A stretch of 64,000 nt of DNA from Chryseobacterium sp. OSA05B (lineage in GTDB: Bacteria; Bacteroidota; Bacteroidia; Flavobacteriales; Weeksellaceae). Shown piece after piece: positions 59,877 to 64,000 of the stretch. The first letter of the stretch is position 1. Each line of letters begins with the position of its first letter. The notes beneath the pieces were generated by a model. The model was not told the origin of the DNA. It saw only the letters and a list, made by a program, of their open reading frames with translations, and did no database searches. Location of the stretch: the NCBI RefSeq assembly GCF_019970065.1, contig NZ_JAHXYH010000003.1:620001-684000 (forward strand), written 5' to 3'. The position numbers were made by a program, and so were the translations under genes.

Positions 59877-59894
59877 CATATTTTAAATTCTCAA

Positions 59895-61013
59895 TTACTG
59901 TACTTTCACAAGCTCAACATCGAAAACTAACCAGGCGTTTGGTGGAATAACTCCTCCTGCTCCTCTTTCTCCGTAAGCCATAGCCGGTGGGATCAATAAG
60001 GTAGCTGTTTCGCCTTCTTTAAGCAATAGGATTCCTTCATCCCATCCTTTGATTACTCTTCCCATTCCGATTGGAATTTCGATAGGCTCGTTTCTTTTGA
60101 ATGAAGAATCGAATTCTGTACCGTCGATTAATTTACCTGCATAGTGTACAGATACATTGTCACCAGATTTAGGAGCTTTTGCACCTGCTACTGTTTTTGT
60201 GATTTTGTAGTATAATCCTGATTCAGTTTTCTGCATTCCAGCTTTAAGGTTTTCTACCATTTTGTCCTGGTTCGCTTTGAATTCTTCTTCTTTTTTCTTT
60301 TTGTCAGCTTCTTCTTTAGCGATGTATGCTTTATTGTTTTCTGCGATTTTAGCTTTTCCTTCCGTGAAAGTTTTTGCTGCATCGTAGTTTTTGTAAGCAT
60401 CACCTTTTCCGAAAATAGAAACTTTCTCTAAAACGATATCTGTTTTAGGCTTGTCCTGAGCCCCTTTTTCTACATTAGCGATCGCATCAATTACATCGTT
60501 ACCTTTCACTACTTTTCCGAAGATCGTGTGTCTTCCGTCTAACCAAGGAGTAGCTACTTCAGTGATGAAGAACTGGGAACCGTTCGTGTTAGGTCCGGAA
60601 TTCGCCATAGAAAGGATTCCTTTTCCTGTATGTTTAAGGTCGTTTTTCTCGTCCTCGAATTTATATCCGGGATCTCCCATTCCTGTTCCCTGAGGATCAC
60701 CTCCCTGAATCATGAAATCTTTGATCACTCTGTGGAAAATAGTTCCGTCGTAATAAGGAACTCCTTTCGCCTTAGCTTTGTTATCTATTTTCCCTTCTGC
60801 AAGACCGATAAAATTGGCTACAGTTACTGGTGCTTTTTTGTCTTCGAACTGCACGATCAGGTTTCCTTTAGAAGTCTGAAGATTTGCATAAAGTCCGTCA
60901 TTAAGACCTTCGTAAGTTTCTTTGTCTACGTTCATTTTTTTATAGATTGGGGTACAACTCATCAGCGAGATACTTGCCGCTGCCAGAATTATATTCTTGT
61001 TAAACAATTTCAT
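59895..61013 (-). CDS. Cyclophilin-FKBP fusion peptidyl-prolyl isomerase lipoprotein
   Basis: 372 residues. Lipobox at Cys20 (SLMSC), so anchored in a membrane facing the periplasm or surface. Residues 40-205 are a cyclophilin: FHRVIKDFMIQGGDPQGTG near 92, NTNGSQFFI near 143 and WLDGRHTIFGKV near 155. A Lys/Glu-rich helical linker (210-262) leads to an FKBP domain (270-372) with VSVHYAGKLIDGTEFDSS and GWDEGILLLKEGE. Both are prolyl isomerases that speed folding of exported proteins. It is 3 bases from gldI and shares its transcript. Confidence 0.93.
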   Translation of the reverse strand: MKLFNKNIILAAASISLMSCTPIYKKMNVDKETYEGLNDGLYANLQTSKGNLIVQFEDKKAPVTVANFIGLAEGKIDNKAKAKGVPYYDGTIFHRVIKDFMIQGGDPQGTGMGDPGYKFEDEKNDLKHTGKGILSMANSGPNTNGSQFFITEVATPWLDGRHTIFGKVVKGNDVIDAIANVEKGAQDKPKTDIVLEKVSIFGKGDAYKNYDAAKTFTEGKAKIAENNKAYIAKEEADKKKKEEEFKANQDKMVENLKAGMQKTESGLYYKITKTVAGAKAPKSGDNVSVHYAGKLIDGTEFDSSFKRNEPIEIPIGMGRVIKGWDEGILLLKEGETATLLIPPAMAYGERGAGGVIPPNAWLVFDVELVKVQ

Positions 61014-61016
61014 TAT

Positions 61017-61529
61017 TTATAGAGCTTTTAATTTTATGATTAATGGTATATCGTTGTCTATATTCTTTTCGTCTCCAAAAGTCCCGTAGGCCAGTGAAGA
61101 AGGGACCAAAAGCGTTACTTCCTCTCCATCATGCATAAAACGCAAAGCATTCTCTACCGCTTTCAGTTCATCAAAATGCCCGAATCTGGCATCTCTTCTT
61201 TCAAAAGGTTTATCGTAGATCTTGGTTTCATCAAAATCATACAGATCATAAGAATAAGAGATCGGCGTATCATCTGCCCTTCTTGTTCTCTGATCAAAAC
61301 CTTCAACCGTTACCCAGTAATTAAGCTGCGTAGGATAATACTTCACAGACTGACCCTTGATCCAATCCTGGATCTGGCCTCGTTCTATCGTATTCAGATT
61401 CCTCATCCTTTCCTTGGAAACATCCAAATCTTTCTGGCTCAATACTCCGCCAACGGGAGGATGTGCCTCGGGTGCTTTCCGGTTGCAGCTTAGCAGGCAT
61501 ACTGCTGATATGAAGAGTAATTTTTTCAT
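61017..61529 (-). CDS. gldI: FKBP-type lipoprotein, GldI-like
   Basis: 170 residues. Lipobox at Cys15 (CLLSC), with a variant FKBP domain ending in EEVTLLVPSSLAYGTFGD and IPLIIKLKAL, and an extra N-terminal region (about 30-80) that includes TQLNYWVTVEGFD. This layout fits GldI, which in Flavobacterium johnsoniae is needed for gliding and secretion. The isomerase site is degenerate. ATG 61529 starts the lipoprotein signal; the longer TTG start at 61571 is rejected. The GldI name rests on the motif plan only. Confidence 0.6.
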   Translation of the reverse strand: MKKLLFISAVCLLSCNRKAPEAHPPVGGVLSQKDLDVSKERMRNLNTIERGQIQDWIKGQSVKYYPTQLNYWVTVEGFDQRTRRADDTPISYSYDLYDFDETKIYDKPFERRDARFGHFDELKAVENALRFMHDGEEVTLLVPSSLAYGTFGDEKNIDNDIPLIIKLKAL

Positions 61530-61926
61530 AAACTTTTGCGAAAATACGCATTTCGGGGAAATATTGTTCAATCGGTTTTAAAAAATTTTGGAGAAAATGA
61601 TGAAGTATTTCCGGAGGATGGGGTTATAGATGATTTAAAGATTAAAAAAATCAAGGTTTTAAAAATTTTAACCATAAAAGTTTTTTTGAAACGTTGAAAT
61701 TTATTTAAAATTTAATGGTTCTACCGCAAAAAAAAATACACTTAGGTTTTACAGAAAATAGGCTGAATTTGTTTGATCTGCGAGGAACTTTTTTAAACCA
61801 TTAAGTCTTTTTTAGTTTTAAGAATATTTAAGATGAGCTTCGCCTTAAGCGATATATAGCTCAAAAAAATCTATTGGTTTTCTCTTAATTTCCCTTATGC
61901 TTTTCATTGATCTTAGTGGTTCAAAA

Positions 61927-61960
61927 AATCTCCCGCAGATTTCACAGATGACGCAAATCC
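61927..61960. repeat. Nonamer-phased CAGAT tract, copy B
   Basis: AAAATCTCCCGCAGATT, then CAGAT at 61936 and 61945 and CAAAT at 61954, 9 nt apart, in the same phase as copy A at 54906-54940. Confidence 0.7.
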
Positions 61961-62210
61961 TTACTTTTGAATTTCTATTGACTTTTCTTTCCCAAATCCA
62001 TCCAAATTAAAAATAACTAATATGTAAAAAAACTTTTATCACTACTTTGTAGCTATTATTTTTCACCACTGATTTCAAACAGGAACACAGATGATTGAAA
62101 ATATTTTCTACTGCCTTATCCTTAAAAAGCTCAAATGCTTTTCTATGCGGTTTTATTTTTATCTTTTTTTAAGTCATATCATCTAAATTTCTTATTCGAT
62201 GTCATGACTC

Positions 62211-62259
62211 TTGTATCTTGTATCTTGTATCTTGGTTCTTGGTTCTTGGTTCTTATTTC
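62211..62259. repeat. Heptamer array (TTGTATC and TTGGTTC units)
   Basis: Seven consecutive 7-nt units: TTGTATC three times, TTGGTTC three times, TTATTTC once. It lies about 70 bases beyond the spondin gene's stop, outside its terminator. Confidence 0.9.
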
Positions 62260-62283
62260 AAACTCAGGTTATTTAAACCAAAA

Positions 62284-62306
62284 AATCACCCCGTAAAGAG
62301 GTGATT
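62284..62306 (-). terminator. Terminator after the spondin-domain gene
   Basis: On the minus strand AATCACCTC (62306-62298) and GGGGTGATT (62292-62284) pair with one G-U and loop TTTAC, followed by TTTT. Confidence 0.75.
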
Positions 62307-62329
62307 CTATATTTTATCTAATTCAAATA

Positions 62330-63610
62330 TTATTGAATGGTCACTTTAATCATCTGTGGCAGCGAAGGAAGTGTATTGAAAGGGTTCGGGTTGGCTAGCT
62401 GCTCTACCGGCTGGCTTTCCGTTTGCGCCGGCTGGGATCCGATATGAGCACCTGGATAAGAGCTCACCAGTGTTCCGCTGTCAAAAAGCCCCATGATGGA
62501 AGAGATATCTCCTCTTGTTGAACCGTCTACTCCATTATTAGTAGCTGCAATGAACCAGTCATTGGATTGTCCGTACATCATCACTAATGCAATACGGTCT
62601 CCTTTACGAGCCGAAATCGTCTGCGAGGCTTTACCGCCATTGTTACCGTTGATTCTGGGCTGTAAAATATTGGTCGCCTGATCTTTAAGAACAAATACTT
62701 CTTTTACGCCGGGTTTTGTTTTAAGGAAATTCGCCAGAACATCTGCATTCCCTTGTTGGGAAAGCTCCTTCAGACCTTGTCCGCGGTCATTTTCTCCTGT
62801 TTTAAAGATAGGATTATCATTACCGCTGTATACTACGACCAAAACCGGCGAGAAAGCAGACGCAGGACCTGTAATACCGGTAAGATACTGGGTTAAAGGG
62901 GTTACTTTTCCGGTTTCAGCAAGATCGGTCAATCCGTTGGCTGACAGTTTTCCTGATGAAAAAATAGGATCTTCTTTTACAATGGTCGTTCCTGAGCTAT
63001 GAGATATTGCCCATACACCAGCACTGATAGGCGTTTCATTAGCTGTACCGCCAGAGGTATTGGTCAGTTTCAAAGTAAATTTCGTGCCTCCGTCATGAGT
63101 CAGTTCAGCTTTCAGCAATTGTGAAGCAGGAGTCGTCAATGCAGTTTCTATAATATTCTTTGGAGTAGTTTCCGCAACGCCTGGATGCGTAACAGCAGGA
63201 CCTGTAGGCTGATTGATACGTGTCCCGTTATCCCAAAGTCTGATCTGTGAAGAAACGTTCCCCGTAACCGGATCACCATTGTCCCGGTACAATTTTATGC
63301 CCGGATTGGCAGGCGCAAAAAACAGATCATTACTGTTTCCGTACATCGCTGCAAAACTTACCGTCTGTCCTTTTCCTGCGTAAAAACTAAAAGAAGTGGA
63401 TTCTCCCGGATTGAGAACAGGTGATGATCCCGCATTCTGGAAAGTTCCGAACTGTGACAGAGATTTACTTTCAATGACATTTTCTACCGTGATTACGGCT
63501 GAGTCATTGACTGCCATCTCACCATCATCATCACTGCTGCATGAGGAAAAAGCTAAAACGCTCATTAAAGAAAGCAGACCAAGAGGTCGTTTGAACTTTA
63601 CAAATTGCAT
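62330..63610 (-). CDS. Surface lipoprotein with tandem spondin-type domains
   Basis: 426 residues. The lipobox ends at Cys24 (AFSSC) and is followed by SSDDDG, the Ser-Asp-Asp-Asp signal for surface export in flavobacteria. Two homologous halves are visible: YGNSNDLFFAP with IRLWDNGTRINQPTGP near residues 90-137, and YGQSNDWFIAA with IMGLFDSGTLVSS near 345-380. Both match the Spondin_N pattern. Role is unknown; in Bacteroidota such proteins sit on the surface and may bind matrix or glycans. A terminator follows. Confidence 0.75.
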   Translation of the reverse strand: MQFVKFKRPLGLLSLMSVLAFSSCSSDDDGEMAVNDSAVITVENVIESKSLSQFGTFQNAGSSPVLNPGESTSFSFYAGKGQTVSFAAMYGNSNDLFFAPANPGIKLYRDNGDPVTGNVSSQIRLWDNGTRINQPTGPAVTHPGVAETTPKNIIETALTTPASQLLKAELTHDGGTKFTLKLTNTSGGTANETPISAGVWAISHSSGTTIVKEDPIFSSGKLSANGLTDLAETGKVTPLTQYLTGITGPASAFSPVLVVVYSGNDNPIFKTGENDRGQGLKELSQQGNADVLANFLKTKPGVKEVFVLKDQATNILQPRINGNNGGKASQTISARKGDRIALVMMYGQSNDWFIAATNNGVDGSTRGDISSIMGLFDSGTLVSSYPGAHIGSQPAQTESQPVEQLANPNPFNTLPSLPQMIKVTIQ

Positions 63611-63662
63611 AGTATTCTAAATTTTCTGAAAAATTACCAATATTTAACGAGAAAATAAAAAA

Positions 63663-63687
63663 ACCGGCAGAATAAATTTCCGCCGGT
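63663..63687 (-). terminator. Terminator after ilvE
   Basis: Minus strand ACCGGC (63687-63682) and GCCGGT (63668-63663), 13-base loop, then seven T. About 28 bases beyond the ilvE stop. Confidence 0.7.
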
Positions 63688-63715
63688 CCTATTATTGAAT
63701 CAAATAATGTTTACA

Positions 63716-64000
63716 TTAAACAGTCTCCAAAACATCTTTTTCAACCACAACTCTCCATCCGAATGGATCTTCGCTAAGGTTGTTCTGAAGGTCTGTAAGA
63801 TCTTTTTTAAGAAGAGCTGCATAGCTTTCCTCATCAGATAGTCTTGGAAGTTCAAGCTTCACGCCCTGATATCCCAAAGCCTGGAATATAGTCGTTACCA
63901 CTGCTGTTCCAACACCCCAAACTTCTTTCAATGTTCCGTTTTTCTGAGCTTCTACCACAGTTTTCACTGCTACAGGCTCTATTTTCACTTCAATTCCTCT
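63716..64000 (-). CDS. ilvE: Branched-chain amino-acid aminotransferase, C-terminal part (cut by window edge)
   Basis: The frame is open to base 64000; 94 C-terminal residues are visible. EVWGVGTAVVTTIFQALGY (the GTAV loop that holds the PLP phosphate in fold-type IV aminotransferases) and the closing LQNNLSEDPFGWRVVVEKD match the class-IIIa-like branched-chain aminotransferase, which transfers the amino group of leucine, isoleucine and valine. The apparent start at 63988 is GTG inside the domain and is not the real start. Confidence 0.8.
   Translation of the reverse strand, partial: RGIEVKIEPVAVKTVVEAQKNGTLKEVWGVGTAVVTTIFQALGYQGVKLELPRLSDEESYAALLKKDLTDLQNNLSEDPFGWRVVVEKDVLETV

Larger units (their letters stand above)
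61530..62329. other. Long gene-free gap with several repeat types
   Basis: About 800 bases of AT-rich DNA, no gene. It holds the 9-nt-phased CAGAT tract copy B (61927-61960), a heptamer array (62211-62259), poly-T stretches, and the spondin-gene terminator (62284-62306). No promoter for gldI beyond a TATTTTCG-like motif about 20 nt upstream was seen. Confidence 0.5.

Overview
The window looks like a chromosomal segment of a flavobacterium close to Chryseobacterium (Bacteroidota, Weeksellaceae). The DNA is AT-rich. Marks of the phylum include a SusC/SusD pair, a type IX secretion sorting domain, a GLPGLI protein, a GldI-like lipoprotein, surface lipoproteins with Asp-rich tails after the lipobox cysteine, and promoters of the Bacteroidota form TTTG-N20-TAnnTTTG. 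No rRNA, tRNA, CRISPR array, transposase or prophage gene was seen. Both window edges cut genes.

Layout. 1-3.5 kb: cut secreted protein, di-haem cytochrome c peroxidase, degenerate intergenic DNA. 3.6-7 kb: small secreted protein, nucleoside phosphorylase, a decayed copy of that gene's 3' end, two orphan paralogues and a Rossmann-fold protein. 7.2-14 kb: RND efflux operon with a divergent LysR regulator. 14-17.7 kb: YadA-head repeat protein, 3-methyladenine glycosylase, a LEA-like small protein and FabI. 18-31 kb: a polysaccharide utilisation locus (SusC, SusD, GH30, GH3, GH16, GH30) for beta-1,6/1,3-glucan, divergent from an MFS transporter and a NUDIX-type regulator with a broken catalytic box. 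31-43 kb: acyl-CoA dehydrogenase, secreted lipase, AddB-like nuclease, RsmG, an M28 peptidase, GLPGLI protein and aspartate aminotransferase. 42.5-50.6 kb: peroxiredoxin, thioredoxin, Bax inhibitor-like protein, LuxC-type reductase, ferredoxin and the serC-serA-DUF1015 cluster. 50.6-54.8 kb: three tandem M28 peptidases. 55-64 kb: small proteins, an aspartic protease, an OLD-family ATPase/nuclease, a cyclophilin-FKBP fusion with GldI, a spondin-domain lipoprotein and the 3' end of ilvE.

How genes work together. The glucan locus carries outer-membrane import, surface-anchored endo-enzymes, a periplasmic beta-glucosidase and a likely sugar permease. The efflux genes form a complete tripartite pump. 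serC and serA give two steps of serine synthesis. Peroxiredoxin, thioredoxin and a small partner make a peroxide-defence block.

The strongest unexplained signal is between genes: many gaps hold short arrays phased at exactly 7, 8 or 9 nt. Several start within 0-1 nt of a stop codon, and two gaps (ahpC-like to thioredoxin, serC to serA) are bounded by inverted arrays running from stop to start codon. Second is the tandem M28 triplet, whose first copy has lost a zinc ligand and the catalytic base.
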